Assembly: GCF_042453785.1 (NCBI RefSeq)
Contig: NC_091672.1
Span: 7,954,501 to 8,018,500 of the forward strand
DNA: 64,000 nucleotides
From: Malus domestica
Taxonomy: Eukaryota > Streptophyta > Magnoliopsida > Rosales > Rosaceae
Direction: 5' to 3'
The notes under the pieces are model-generated. The model made no database searches. It saw nothing but the letters and a program-made list of their open reading frames with translations, and was not told where the DNA came from. Position numbers and translations under genes: made by a program. Shown here one piece after another: positions 36,537 to 49,788 of the stretch; the first letter of the stretch is position 1, and each line of letters starts with the position of its first letter.

Positions 36537-36655
36537 GGATACGATCATACCAACTCACATGCACCGGATCCTATCAAAACTCCAAATTTAAGCGATTTTG
36601 GGCAAGAGTAGTACTAGGATGGGTGACTTCCTGAGAAGTTCTCGTGTTGCATCCC
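36537..36655 (+). rRNA. 5S rRNA-like sequence A1 (degenerate)
   Basis: 119 bp from GGATACGATCATACCA to CGTGTTGCATCCC. It matches plant 5S rRNA over most of its length, including the internal control region GTAGTACTAGGATGGGTGAC. Differences such as CAAATTTAAGCGATTT in the A-box region and GACTTCCTGAGAAG make it likely non-functional. Poly-T follows. Confidence 0.75.
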
Positions 36656-37059
36656 CCCACCTCTTTTTTTTTTTTCATAATTCTTTTTTGCATATTTCTA
36701 GTGGCTTATTATTTTGTTATAGTTCTTTTTTGCGTATTTTTAGCGGCTTCTTTGTGGTGTGCGGTGTTTATTACCGAGTCTCGTGCTTGAGAGATGAAAA
36801 AAAGGAATGAGAAATACTATTAATTCTTTTTTTTTTTTTTTGAGTTTCGAGGGATCATCTTGATTAATATTCCTCGGGAGATGAAAGAAATGGATGAGAA
36901 AGACTATTAATTATATTTTTTAAATTTCGAGAGATCGTCTTGATTAATATTTTTGAATTTCGTGTGAACGTTTAGAGCCAATGTGATTTGCACATGCATA
37001 GAGGTTACGGGGTCGTGGGCAAAGAACTGGTTATATACAATTACAAGTCATAGACCAAC

Positions 37060-37178
37060 GGATGCGATCATACTAACTCACATGCACTGAATCCCATCAA
37101 AACTCCAAATTTAAGCGAGTTTGGGCGAGAGTAGTACCAGGATGGGTGACCTCCTGGGAAGTTCTCGTGTTGCATCCC
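37060..37178 (+). rRNA. 5S rRNA-like sequence A2 (degenerate)
   Basis: GGATGCGATCATACTAACTC to GTTGCATCCC. TTATATACAATTACAAGTCA is upstream with TATATA at about -28. Changes in the A-box region (CAAATTTAAGCGAGTT) and ACCAGG in the C-box suggest a decayed copy. Confidence 0.75.
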
Positions 37179-37510
37179 CCCACCTCTTTTTTATTTTTTT
37201 TATCTTTTCATAATTATTTTTTGCGTATTTTTAGCTGCTTATTATTTTGTCATAATTCTTTTTTGAGTATTTTTAGCGGCTTATTTGTGGCACGTGTCAT
37301 TTATTACCGAGTCTTGTGCTTGAGAGATGAAAGAAAGGAATGGGAAAGACTATTAATTCTATTTTTTTTTAGTTTCGAGGGATTGTCTTGATTAATATTC
37401 CTCGGGAGACGAAAGAAATGAATGAGAAAGACGTTTAATTATATTTTTTAAATTTCAAGGGATTGTCTTGATTAATATTTTTGAATTTCGTGTGAACGTT
37501 TAGAAGAAAG

Positions 37511-38590
37511 TGGGGCTACTCTGCTGATTGGAAGAAAGTACTAGTCTTCTTTTGTCCAAAATTTGTACACTGCAGTGTGTACTGGTAATGAATCTATACT
37601 AGGAATGAATTTTTGAGAATTTGAGTGATTTTTTAGTAAACTAAAAAAAAAAAAAAGGACCTGTGGACTCGGCCCGAACTAGCCCATTTCAAACGGGCCG
37701 GGTTAGGTCTGGTTCCTATATTAGAAAATGTAATCCTTGGCTTGGTCTGGCTCGTCTCTTCTAAGTCCAGGTCCGGTCTGGTCCCTTCAAAATTCGGCTC
37801 GGCTCGGCCCGATCCGGCCTGTGCCCACTCCTATCTTAATGTACTCTTTTCCCTACGATTAGGAGCATTTATCCCACTGGGTTTTTGCTACCTAACTAGG
37901 TATTAACGAGGCACCCACCTTGGGTTGATCATTTCCCTGATGACGTCCCGTAGACGTTTCATTTGACTTTGCATTACTCATGCATTTTTCCTTAAACTAT
38001 GGATTTTGTCCCTACTCGGGTTTTTGCCATAACCTTAGGGTTTTTCAGTGAGACTTACTACTTTATGCAAGGTCTTACCTTATTGAGAATAAGCGTTGTT
38101 CCCATAATTAGTGCCGACAAGTCGACTTCCTCAACTTCTGCATGATGCTGAAATCTACCTTGAGTATTTACACACTCAAAGGGGAGTGTTGTGAACTTTT
38201 CTAGTTTAAGTGTGATTGTGTAAATCATATATTAGATTTGATTCTAGTTATTCTTTCCTATATGAACTTGTATTCCTTGGGGATGAAGGAGTTATTCTCT
38301 CATTTTACTACTATAAATAAATGCACTACGTAGAGTGAATAACAAATCATCAACATATAATTCTTCTATAATTCTACAAACACATCTCTCCTCTCTCTAC
38401 CCTTGCCGCCGGCCTTCTCCTTCTTGTCAGATAAAATAGCCACATTAAGACTAAGGATTCAAACGCGTGGTTGTATATTTTCAAATCTCTTTTAATAAAT
38501 CAATGGAATTGGCAATGCAATGGCATCCATTGTGGACTTGCTTGATTTATTAATTCTCGAACGTCGAGCCCCACAAAAAAAAAAGGGCAA
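37511..38590 (+). repeat. Remnant LTR retroelement and hAT-like end; right end of unit A
   Basis: 37660-37835 is a GGTCCGG/GGCTCGG-rich stretch ending GCCTGTGCCCACTCCTA, like an hAT end. 37860-38185 holds CCCACTGGGTTTTTGC and AACGAGGCACCCA, phrases of copia 3' internal regions. It ends in AAAGGGGAG, a polypurine tract, followed by an LTR starting TGTTGTGAAC at 38187 that may end near 38382. 38400-38590 holds nothing recognised. The same block recurs at 63431-64000. Confidence 0.5.
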
Positions 38591-39478
38591 GCAGGTTCAC
38601 GTTCACACTATCATTTTGTTTTTGTCTCCGTATTTTTTAAGATCTCAGACAAGAAAATCAAACAACTTGCCATAAAATAAAACTAAAATTCCTATTTACA
38701 CGAGATAATCAAACAAGTTAACATTAAAAAAACTAGTCATCGTGGAGGGACTTTGAAGCTTGTGCTCTTTTGGCTGTTTAAATATAAAAATTCCCAGCTT
38801 TTGATTAACATATAATATTAACATAGTACTAGGTTGCCCTGCATTCAGCTGCGGGGTATGCACTCCACCAGTCCGAGAGTTATTTTCGTATTCTTGTCGT
38901 CGAAGTCTTATAATATATATGGCTCTCCTACATTACTATCTTCATGTTTTGTGTTAATAATATGATGTCAAGTACAAATTTTTATTCACATAACATTATA
39001 TCATTAATTTAAGGTATATTTGTCGATATGAAAAAAAGGGAAGCAGGTTCACGTTCACACTATCATTTTGTTTTTGTCTCCGTATTTTTTTTAAGATCTC
39101 AGACAAGAAAATCAAACAACTTGCCATAAAATAAAACTAAAATTCCTATTTACACGAGAAAATCAAACAAGTTAACATTAAAAAAAACCAGTCATCGTGG
39201 AGGGACTTTGAAGCTTCTGCTCTTTTGGCTGTTTACCTATAAAAATTCCCAGCTTTTGCTAACATATAATATTAATATAGTACTAGGTTGCCCTTTATTC
39301 AGCTGCGGGTACGCACTCCACCAGTCCGAGAGTTATTTTTGTATTCTTGTCGTCGAAGTCTTATAATATATGTGACTCTCGTACATCATGTTTTGTGTTA
39401 ATAATATAATATCAAATACAATTTTTTATTCACATAACATTATATCATTAATTTAAGGTATATTTGTCGATCTATCAT
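38591..39478 (+). repeat. 452-bp tandem duplication in the TNL B upstream region
   Basis: GCAGGTTCACGTTCACACTA starts both copies (38591 and 39043). Both run to AATTTAAGGTATATTTGTCGAT with few differences. Gene A has a single equivalent (7410-8618), so the doubling is specific to unit B and lies 0.7-1.6 kb upstream of the gene B start. Confidence 0.8.
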
Positions 39479-39905
39479 CTGAATTTGTATAGAGCTGTTA
39501 ATTTTTCCCTGTGAACTTTAATTTTAGTCAATTACCTCCTTAAACCTTTATAATTAGCTAATTTCCCCCATGAACTTTAATTTTAGTCTATTACCCCCTG
39601 AACTTTTATAAATAGCCAATTTCCCCTTGCTTTAGATTTTAAAAGTTTTCATCCATCTTGATCACGGAAACAACACATGACAACTGTATGAGGGCAAAAA
39701 GGATGAAACATTGGATGGATGAAAAATTGAATGAAAGTTTTTAAAATCTAACGCCAAAGGAGGAATTGGCTATTTATAACAGTTCAGGGGGTAATCGTCT
39801 AAAATTAAAGTTTAAGGAGGAAATTGGCTAATTTAAAAAGTTCATAGGGGTAATCGGCTAAAATTAAAGTTCAGACGAAAAATTGGCAGCTGCATACAAG
39901 TTCAG
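39479..39905. mobile_element. Foldback MITE upstream of TNL B
   Basis: The arms of about 170 bp are inverted. The left CTGAATTTGTATAGAGCTG mirrors CAGCTGCATACAAGTTCAG at the right, and GAACTTTAATTTTAG motifs recur in both arms. It is followed by a ~66-bp tandem duplication (AGTTCAGAGAACAAAGCAAC at about 39899 and 39965) leading into the proximal promoter. Confidence 0.7.
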
Positions 39906-40210
39906 AGAACAAAGCAACAAATACCTCTTAATTTAATGATGCAGATGTACAATGTACTCGTAACAAGTTCAGAGAACAAAGCAACAAATAACTCTTAATT
40001 TAATGACTCTTAATTTAATGATGCAGATGTACAATGTACTCGTAACTACTCGTGTCATAAAAGTTGATGTCCTTGTATTGCGGTTCTGAGTCCGTTTACT
40101 TGTGATTCTTCGCAGCTATACCAAGCTAGCTAGTTCTGCAAACACTTCTAAGCAACAACTTGCCAAAGCTTCCATTAATTACCAGTTTGTTTGCTGGTGA
40201 TTAGTCTCCA

Positions 40211-40728
40211 ATGGCTGATCCCATGACCACCAAAACCTCGTCACCTTTGCCACCTTTTCCGACCCCTCCACTGAAATACGAGGTTTTCGTGAGTTTTAGA
40301 GGTTTGGACACTCGGAAAGGTTTCACTGACCATTTGTACAATGCTCTAGTTCGAGACGGGATCCACACTTTCAGGGATGAAGAACAACTCGAGAGCGGAA
40401 AACCCATCTCAAAGGAACTCGCCGAAGCAATCGCAGAATCGCAAATTTTCGTCGTTGTTCTTTCGAGAAACTACGCAACCTCCACATGGTGCCTGGATGA
40501 ACTTGCAAGTATGGTTGAACTTGCGGCAAACGATGAGTCTAGACTGATTCTGCCGGTATTCTATGACGTGACACCGTCAGAAGTCCGAAAACAGACCGGA
40601 GTTTGTTTTGAAGAGGCGTTTGCTAAACATGAAAAAGATTTCGAAGGAGAAACAGAGAAGGTGACAAGGTGGAAGAGTTCACTGACTACAATAGCCGACC
40701 TTTCAGGATTTGATCTAAGACATTATAG
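40211..40728 (+). CDS. TNL B exon 1: TIR domain
   Basis: 172 residues plus two bases. [48 protein letters not shown] and [17 protein letters not shown] are standard TIR motifs. The glutamate in CLDEL is the residue needed for NADase activity in characterised plant TIRs. The ATG follows GTCTCCA, matching gene A. The donor is ATTATAG/GTATGT. Confidence 0.9.
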
Positions 40729-43700
40729 GTATGTGGTGCTTCTGTTATGTATTTCATTTGTTTAGGTTGAAAATTTCTCATTTCAATATATGTTTTTCTT
40801 AATGTTTGTTTGACAACTATTTTAATTTTCGGTTTTTAGTTTTTGGTAGCTATTTTCGATTATCAATTAGTTCAATTTTGAAACTCGCAAAAATATAGCT
40901 CATTCGGTAACTATTTGGTTTGGTTTAATTTTTTATCTTTAAGATATAGGAAAAGTATATGATGAAAAGGAGAAACGAACACTACAAGAAAAACACCCTC
41001 TTTCCAGATGAAAGGATTTCTGTGAGCCAAATAAGGTTTCATCGCCTAATGTTCTGCCCTACACAAATTCATCTGATAAAACTTGTCACACAAACGTTTG
41101 CTCGATGAATTTTAAAACTTTGTCAGGCAAACATTATTTGCCCGATGAAATTACCAACGACAATTTTGTCGAGCCAAGTGAATTGACCAATTTGGGCTAA
41201 CGAATCTAATTGTCCGACGACAATATTTGGTTGGTAAAACCTATTGATGAACTACAATGGTATCCTAAATGACGAAAATTTTACAATTTTGCCTAACGAA
41301 TTTTCTACTATTTCGTTGCCCAAAGTTCTATTTTCTAGAAATTTATGTCCTGATGGTCATTCATCCTATATTTTTCTCTCCGTTTGTGAGAGCCTCTCTC
41401 TCCGTATGTGAGAGTTCTTCTCCCCTTTGTGTGAGTGCATCCAATCTTTGAAGCCAACTCTAGCTGTGGCTAGGGTTGGTGGCAGTCCCATGGTTCTCCT
41501 CTGTTTTTTTCTTTTCCTTTTCTTCTTGTTGTTTGCTTGCTTATCTTCCCTGTTTCTTTCCTCCTGCTATCATCACTATGTTGCCCTATTTTCCTTTTGA
41601 TCCTACCATCTTAATTCCACATCACCCGTTTCCTCCATATCCATCTCCATCATTTTCATCAATGGGTTCGATCATATTTCCAAACATCTACAATTTCGAT
41701 CGATTGCCATCTATTTTCTTTGTGATTCATCGCACAATCTTTGGAGGGTGTGTAGAGCTTCGGCTCTAGTGTTTACACCACCACCTTTGTTGGCTTGTGT
41801 TGGTCTTTCCCCCTGTTCGCCTTTGTTGGCGATGTTGGCCGTGAGATTTGTCTTGCCGCAGTCTTCGTGTAGCTACAAAGTCTGTAGCTTCTTTAATATG
41901 CGGCGGCGATCGTTGTTGTGGTGGTCTTGGAAGGATGCTGCAACCTTTCTCTTAATCAGATTTGGGGTTTGTGTTGGTGTGGTTGCAAGACATCGAAGGG
42001 GGCAACTAATCGGGTTGCTCGTGGCGTGGAGCGAGAAGTATGATGCGGCGGTGATGGCTACAAGGACTATAGTTTTGTTAGGGTTTTTTTGTATGCTGGG
42101 CTCCAAAACTGTCTTTGGGCCATTTTGTATTTTATGGTTCATCTTCTTTTTGGACTTCTCTTCTATTTGGACCTTTTGTTTTGTAATTAGTGGTGTTGGT
42201 AATAAATTTATCCTTTGACGAAAAAAAAAATCTATTTTCTAGAAGAAAAAAAATTCCTAAAGAAATTGTCATCGAGCAAGAAATTTGAAAAAAAAAAAAG
42301 GAAAAATGCATGCTCGACGGAAGTATTCGTTGGCCAAACTTTACAATTTCTTTTTTATTTATTTTATAATTCATAATTATAAATTATATTTGATTTAAAT
42401 AAAAGAGAATTGTTATTAGCACTCCAAAAATCTCATTGGCACTCCAAACTTTCTATAATTAGAAAGAAAAATACATTTGTGAGGAGTGTAGAATGAGATT
42501 TTTGGAGTGCTAATAATAGTTCCCAAATAAAATAATTTGTTTTAATTATATTAATTTCAAAAGAAATCACAATATAAAAAAATAAGTGAAGCACATATCA
42601 ATATAATAACCTAACGTTCCTTATGGCATAAGCTATAAATTGTAGCAAATAGAATGAGAACAAATTTAATTAAATGTTAAACAACAAAAATTGGCAACAT
42701 AAACTATAACATCTCACATCGTCCAGGGGAGTGGATCTTGTAAGTCTTATATGTATATTCTCATCTCTACCTAGCACGAGGCCTTTTGGGAGTTCAATGG
42801 CTTCGGGTTCCATCAGAACTCCAAAGTTAAGCGAGTTCGTGCGAGAGCAATCCCATGATGGGTGACTCTATTTAATGTCAGCATATGTATTCAATGTCTC
42901 TCTTTTTTATTTATAATTTTATGGTGTTCATAAATTAAACTTTATGAAAATATTATAAATTTTAATTCTCATTATGGGAAGTATCTTATATAAGAAAATA
43001 TTTTCGTAGAGATTTTTCTATACACTAATATTTTTGCATATTTTCTTGTGTGCCACAAATTCTTTATAATATATTTAGGTACGAACATTTCGGTACACTA
43101 GGTTGGTATAATATGTTTCGGTACGAACATTTCGGTATACTATTTTAGTATAATATATTTAGGTACTGACATTTTGGTACACTAGTTTAGTATCATATAT
43201 TTAGGTAAAGAATTTTCGTGTACATTTATGTTTTTGCATATTTTCTTATGTGCCACTAATTCAGTACATATATTTAGGTACGAACATTTCGGTACACTAA
43301 TTTAGTAAAATATATTATGATACAGACGTTTAGGTACACTAATTAGAGGAAGTAAAATCAAATTAATGAATTAAAATGTGTATAATAATGAATTTAAAAT
43401 TTTATGTAATACATTAAATACGATATCTATTAAATATTAAAAAATATATATAATATAAATTTGATTAAGTACACATTAAATGACTAAAATCAATATCCAA
43501 TCTAACACTAGATTTTTATTAAATTTTAATATTCTTCAAGAATTAAAGTTCAAAACCCCTAAATAAATACACATCCAATAATCATTATATTTCCAGGTTT
43601 ATATTATAAAAATTAAGGTAATTTGATGGGCATTATATCAATCGTTTCTGAAACTTACATCAAAATCCGTAATCTGTCAAAAAAAATTGATTGATTTGTG

Positions 43701-46700
43701 TCAACTTGATAAAACCATCAAAATTCAATCTTTAATGTAATTCCTTAAAAGATTAGTTTGAATTACAGTGACATGCAAATAAACAACATAGCAAATTAAT
43801 AAGACAAACGAGCCTGAAATTTTACTAATGTGTACCTTGAGCAACCGTGATTATATTTCTTGTGCCCAAAATTCTACGCTGCAAGATATTTCATATTTGA
43901 GCTTAGAATATAAAACACAACAAAAACCATCTCATATAGAAGTTAAAGAAATCCAGAACTTTTTTAGCAAGAAGTAAGCATATAACCATCATTTTTGAGT
44001 ACACAGCAATGTGCCACTTTTAAACTAAACCAAATGGATTGCATCTTAGTCCAAATAAAATGGTCCTTAATTTGAATCAATAGAAGTTACATTTGGTCAA
44101 GAATCTTTAAGGCCAAACAACATATATGTCATGCTTCATTTCCTTAAAATTGGTACCCATATGAGATTTAATGGGGTTCATATCAGAAACATTTAAAACT
44201 TGAAGACGTAGAACTATCCTTCCCAATTTTTTGTAGGTATTTTTATATACTTATTTTTCTCTCTTTCCTTGTTTAGAAAAGGCAGGTTAATTCACCAAGA
44301 AACAAAAGGCACTTTATTTATGATTCAACGATATATTTACACTCAACTCAAATATGAAAGCTAAAAACCAAAACCTACAGATACACAGATAGATCATCAA
44401 CCCATGCTTATCTTATATTTGAATACATGCTAAGTGATTGTGAAATTATTTAATGCCCAAAAACTGTATACTGAGAAACTAAATGATTGTAACCTGTTAA
44501 CGAGTATGTTTTAACCCATATTCTACTGATCCCAAATACTTAACATTATGCTTCAACTGTTTGGCAGATACGAGACACAACCGATTGGACAGATAGTTGA
44601 ACGTATTTTCGGTGAATTGAATAACACAAATCACATGTTGTCAAATGATCTAAAGGACTTCGTTGGTACGGATCAAGTAGATAAAATCGAATCCAACATG
44701 CGTTCGTCTATAGGGTCGGAAGAAGTTTGTATAATTGGGATTTGTGGGATGCCAGGAGTTGGTAAGAGTACCATTGCAAAAGCTCTTTCTCAAAGAATTC
44801 GCAATGAATTTGAAGGTTTCAGTTTCATTTCTAAGGTTGGAGAGATATCTAAAAAACAAAGTTTATTTCACATCCAAGAACAACTATGTGATCACTTATT
44901 GGATAGAAAAGTAACTACGAAGGATGTCAACAAAGTGATAAGTGAGAGATTGTGCCGCAAACGGGTTCTGATAATTCTCGACAACGTGGATGAATTAGAA
45001 CAAATAGAAGCTGTAGCTGGAAAGGATGGCAAAAATTTTTATAACCGGTTTGGTAAGGGTAGCAGAATCATTGTAACCACAACAGATGAAACGCTGTTGA
45101 CAAAGTATAAGCCAAAATTACTATACAAGGTTGAGAAACTTACTGACAAGGAAGCTCTTCTTCTCTTCTGCCGGAAAGCCTTCAACGAGGATTGTCCTAT
45201 AAATGGCTATGAGAAATTGTCTTATGAATTTGTAGATCAATGTGATGGTCTTCCTTTGGCTCTTGAAGTGTTGGGTTCCTCCCTCCTGGAAAGAAGTGTG
45301 GAAGAATGGTCCAGCACGTTGGCTTCTTTGAAAGATCATAATTATTCAGGCGAGGAGAGAATTATTGGTACTCTTAAAGTAAGTTATTATGGATTAACGC
45401 ATTCAGAACAGAAGAAAATGTTTTTGGACGTCGCATGTTTCTTCAATGGGGAGGATGTTTGTCGGGTAAAAAAGATATTTGAAAGTTGTGGCTACTATCC
45501 AGGTAGCAATATAAAGATTCTACGCGAGAAAAATTTGGTAAGCATCATAGGAGGAAAATTGTGGATGCATGATTTACTACAAAAAATGGGCAGAGAAATT
45601 GTTCGTGGAGAAAATGAAGAGAAGGGAAAACGCAGCAGATTGTGGCTTTGCACAGATGCCCTTCATGTAATAAAGAAATATAAGGTGAGAAGTTTAATGG
45701 AATGCTCATGTTTTTATCTCGATTAAAAAGTTGTCTAGTTATAATTTTAGAGGTAAGATACATACTTTATTTGAATTTGATTTTTTTTTATTGGATTTTC
45801 AATGCTGTGTTTTTTTTTTCCAATGGCTATAGGGGACAGATGCTGTTAAAGGCATTTTCTTAAGCTCGCCTAAGGAAGAGAAAGTACACTTGAAGAAAGA
45901 CACATTCTTAAATATGGACGATCTAAAATTGTTGAAAATTCACAATGTGATATTTTCTGGATGCGTGGAGTCTCTTTCAGATGAGTTAAGGTTCTTGGAA
46001 TGGCACGAATATCCTTTAAAATTGCTGCCTTCAAGTTTTGAACCCGAAAACCTTGTTGAACTGCACTTGCCTGGAAGCAAAATAGAGAAATTATGGGAGG
46101 AATTTGAGAAGGTAATAATGTTTATATACTCCATGTATTTCTTATTGCTGAATTTATTTGACAAATATAAGGCTTTCGGAGAATGCTACTTATACTTAAA
46201 CATATACATTTTCCTCCCTTTTTCTTTACAGCCTTTGGAAACGTTGGTAATACTCAACCTTACTGATTGTGAAAAGTTGATCGAGACCCCCGACTTCGGC
46301 AAAGTCCCAAACCTTGAGCAGCTAATCCTTAAAGGTTGCACATGCTTGTCTGAGGTTCCCGATATAATCAACTTGAGATCTCTTATGACTTTCATTCTTT
46401 CGGGATGTTCCAGACTTGAAAAGCTTCCAGAGATTGGAGAAGACATGAAACAATTAAGGGAACTGTATTTAGATGGGACAGCTATAGAAGTGCTACCGAC
46501 ATCAATCAAGCATCTGACCGGACTTACTGTGCTCAATCTCAAAGACTGCAAGAACCTTTTGAGTCTGCCTGACATCATTTGTACTAGTTTGACATCCCTT
46601 CAAACTTTGACCATCTCAGGGTGTGCGAATCTTAAAGAGTTGCCAGAAAACCTTGGTTGTTTAAACTGTTTACTGGAGCTTGATGCAAGCGGGACAGCTA

Positions 46701-47977
46701 TAAAACAGCTACCAGCATCAATCAAGGATCTGACCAGGCTTAGCAAGCTTTATCTCAGATATTGCAAAAACCTTTGCAGTTTGCCAGCAACCATTTGTAC
46801 TAGTTTGACGTTACTTCAAATTCTCAACCTCTCAGGGTGTTCGAATCTTGACGAGTTGCCAGAGAACTTGGGGAGTTTAGAATGTTTACAGGAGCTTTAT
46901 GCTGGCGGGACTGCTATAAGTGAAGTACCTGAAAGCATCTCTCAACTTTCTCAACTTGGAGAACTTGTATTGGATGATTGTAGCAAGCTTCGGTCCTGGC
47001 CAAGACTTCCATTTAGTATAAGATGGGTAAGGGCACATAATTGTCCCTTGTTGGAGGGAGCACATTCAGATAAAATAATGGTATGGAATTCAACTGCTGC
47101 TGGATTTAGTTTTATAGATCGCCGAAGTGATAAAACCAAAGGTCAGGCATATTGGCTACCGCCTAAATATCTTTTGAGGGAGTCCTATCAAACATACTTT
47201 GAGGTCCTCTCTCTCTCTCTCTCTCCATCCACCTTTCTAATTAGCTGTTTTTTTTTTTTTTTTTTTTTAACTTATCTCGCTTCTATTTTACAGGATTCAA
47301 TTCATCGCAGTACTATGTTAGAATATTCTTATCGATCAAATAAAATTCCAGCATGGTTGAGCCGTCAGAGTACTGAATCCAGTGTAGCAATCCCACTGCC
47401 TCGTGATGTTGATGGTATAAGTAAATGGATGGGACTTGCTCTATGTTTTGTCTGTGTAGCTGCACAGAAGCATGATAATTTGGAAGATGAGCCAGAATTT
47501 GATGAGAAATCGCAATCAAACCTCACTCGCAATTTCCGCATTGATCTCTATACAACTGAAGATCCTCATGAACGTCCCCAAGTGCTTAATTACGGTGATC
47601 TTGATTTCACTGGACCATTTATACATTGGTTGTATATACCACGAACTGGCCTTGAAGAATGTTCAAATAAACGCTTCATCCGAGCTTTGATTACACCTGA
47701 TAGCCCAGAAGTAAAAGTGAAAGAGTGTGGGGCGAGTCAAATAAACTCGGAACACGTGACCACATTTGTCAGTAAAATGATTAAGCACAATAAAAATTTC
47801 TGTAACGGCCATCAGCCTGAAGAAGAAGACGAAAACGAAGATGGTATGAGAAGTGTTCCGTCGACAAGTGGGGTTCAAATTCAACAAGAATTACAAAAAG
47901 AAGAAACTACTAGTTCAACTCCCATTGTAGGTCAATTGAGAAGAAACGTAGTGTCATTGCTTGAAAAACTATTTGAG

Positions 47978-48024
<47 letters not shown>

Positions 48025-48983
48025 CGCACACAACAAAAATGACAACTTGATTACTGATATCATGAGTGTGAATGCATGTATAGGGATTGCGGAGGGGCCT
48101 GCCAAATATCCACGATTATGGTTTTATTTTTTCTCGACGAGAAAAATTACAATGGTTCAGTGAACAGAGCACTACGTCTGCATGCACGGTCAACTTAACT
48201 CTACCTCCGTATCTGCATAATGATGAGAAATGGGCGGGACTTTCTCTATATGTTGTTTGCAGTCTGCCTCAAGGTGTTCAATTTGGCCGCATTTACTATG
48301 AGTGTCATTTGTATACACCTATTGAAGCTGTGGGTGTGGAAGCACTGATGCATCGACTAATGTTATGGTCCCCGTTGGATAACAATGTGGGGTCACATCG
48401 ACTCCTTATTGTTCATATACCACGAGTACGTTTTCCGGAACGCTTGAATCGGTGTCGCTTCATTCAAGCTTTATTTGGATGTAGAACTCCAGGTGTGAAG
48501 GTTGAAATGTGCGGGATGCGTCTAGTATACGACCAAGACTTGAAAGGGTTAATCCAAACAATAACCCATTGCACCACCACAACGGGTCGCCCTGTTTACT
48601 ACGGAACTGGTGATTTTACAGATACCAAGAAATATAATGGAATTAGTTTGGGATGTACAAGTTTGTTAATGAATTTTCTTGAAGCAGCCAAATCCACGGA
48701 GCACAGCTCAGTGAGCGAAGTTTGTCCTCGTTTCATGCCACTTGATTTTCGCCCAAAAACTGACTCTGCTGAGGAATCTCAACAAGAAAGAAAAAGAACA
48801 TCAGCTTGTCAGGATGAAGCAACAGGAAGTAATTGGGACTTTCTACGACGGGAGATTGCTCTTTCTTTAGGAATTAATTACGAATTTCTACAGCAGGAGA
48901 TTGTTTGTTCTTATGGTCATGCCAACAATATAAGCTTGGATCAGAGTCGGCTCCTGGTAAAATTATAGTTTGAGTTTTGGCGC

Positions 48984-49034
<51 letters not shown>

Positions 49035-49724
49035 CTACCAATATATATGTATAAATATTCATCTATCCTATCTCTCATGTTTTGCAGGACTTCGACCGTG
49101 ACTTGATATATAATTCTTGTTTCCCTCCCAATGAGATTATAGACTGGTTCGAGGGTAAAAGCAGAGATCACTCTGTAAAAGTCTCTCTACCACCAAATCT
49201 ATGTGAAGACACCAATTGGAGGGGACTAGCTTTATGTGCATACTTTTCAGTCCTCGACCATTCAACTACCGACCATGAAAATTTGGATCTCGATATTTCT
49301 CACAATCTTACATGTCTTTTAGAAACTGATAAAGGTTCTCTGGATTCTCCCCATAGCTATTGCACCCCCAAGCAAGAATTCAAGTGGTTGAATCGTATGG
49401 GAGGATTCATTTGGTTGTCCTATATACCACGATGTTGGTTTTCGAATCAGTTGAATGAAGGAGGGCACCTGGAGGCTTCAATTGTAAGCGATTGTGGAAG
49501 CTTGGGTGTGCATAGGTGTGGGCTCCGTCTTATATATCTGAAAGATGAAGAAGGGCTCAAGGAGACCATAATGCACTGCATGACTTCCTTGTCTGATATT
49601 AATGAAGGGGAAGAAAAACAAAACCAGGACTGTGAGGTAGGATCATCTAGTATTACAGGCGTCGACATTGTAAATCCTCATCTTGAGAAATCAGAGCAGC
49701 CCAGTGATAAGAAATGGGTAGGGT

Positions 49725-49788
<64 letters not shown>

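Larger units (their letters stand above)
36241..37510 (+). repeat. Degenerate 5S rDNA mini-array, unit A
   Basis: Two 5S-like sequences about 523 bp apart sit in repeated spacer of about 400 bp. The spacer (TTATTACCGAGTCTCGTGCTT, GAGATGAAAGAAA..GAGAAAGACTATTAATT, GAACGTTTAGAGCC.ATGTGATTTGCACATGCATAGAGG) is present before, between and after the 5S copies. Each 5S is preceded at about -28 by TATATA and followed by a T run, as in plant 5S rDNA. Confidence 0.75.

Noticed and set aside
36537..36655. Functional 5S rRNA genes
   Set aside because: Changes in the control region or stem sequences and the isolated two-copy arrangement argue for decayed copies.
41748..42218. 156-residue frame as a host gene in intron 1 of TNL B
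   Set aside because: It lies inside a poly-A-tailed retroposon with target duplication, and shows no conserved motif.
48990..49030. Regular repeats as a CRISPR-like array
   Set aside because: They are pure (GT)n, (CT)n or (CA)n microsatellites without spacers, in a plant gene.
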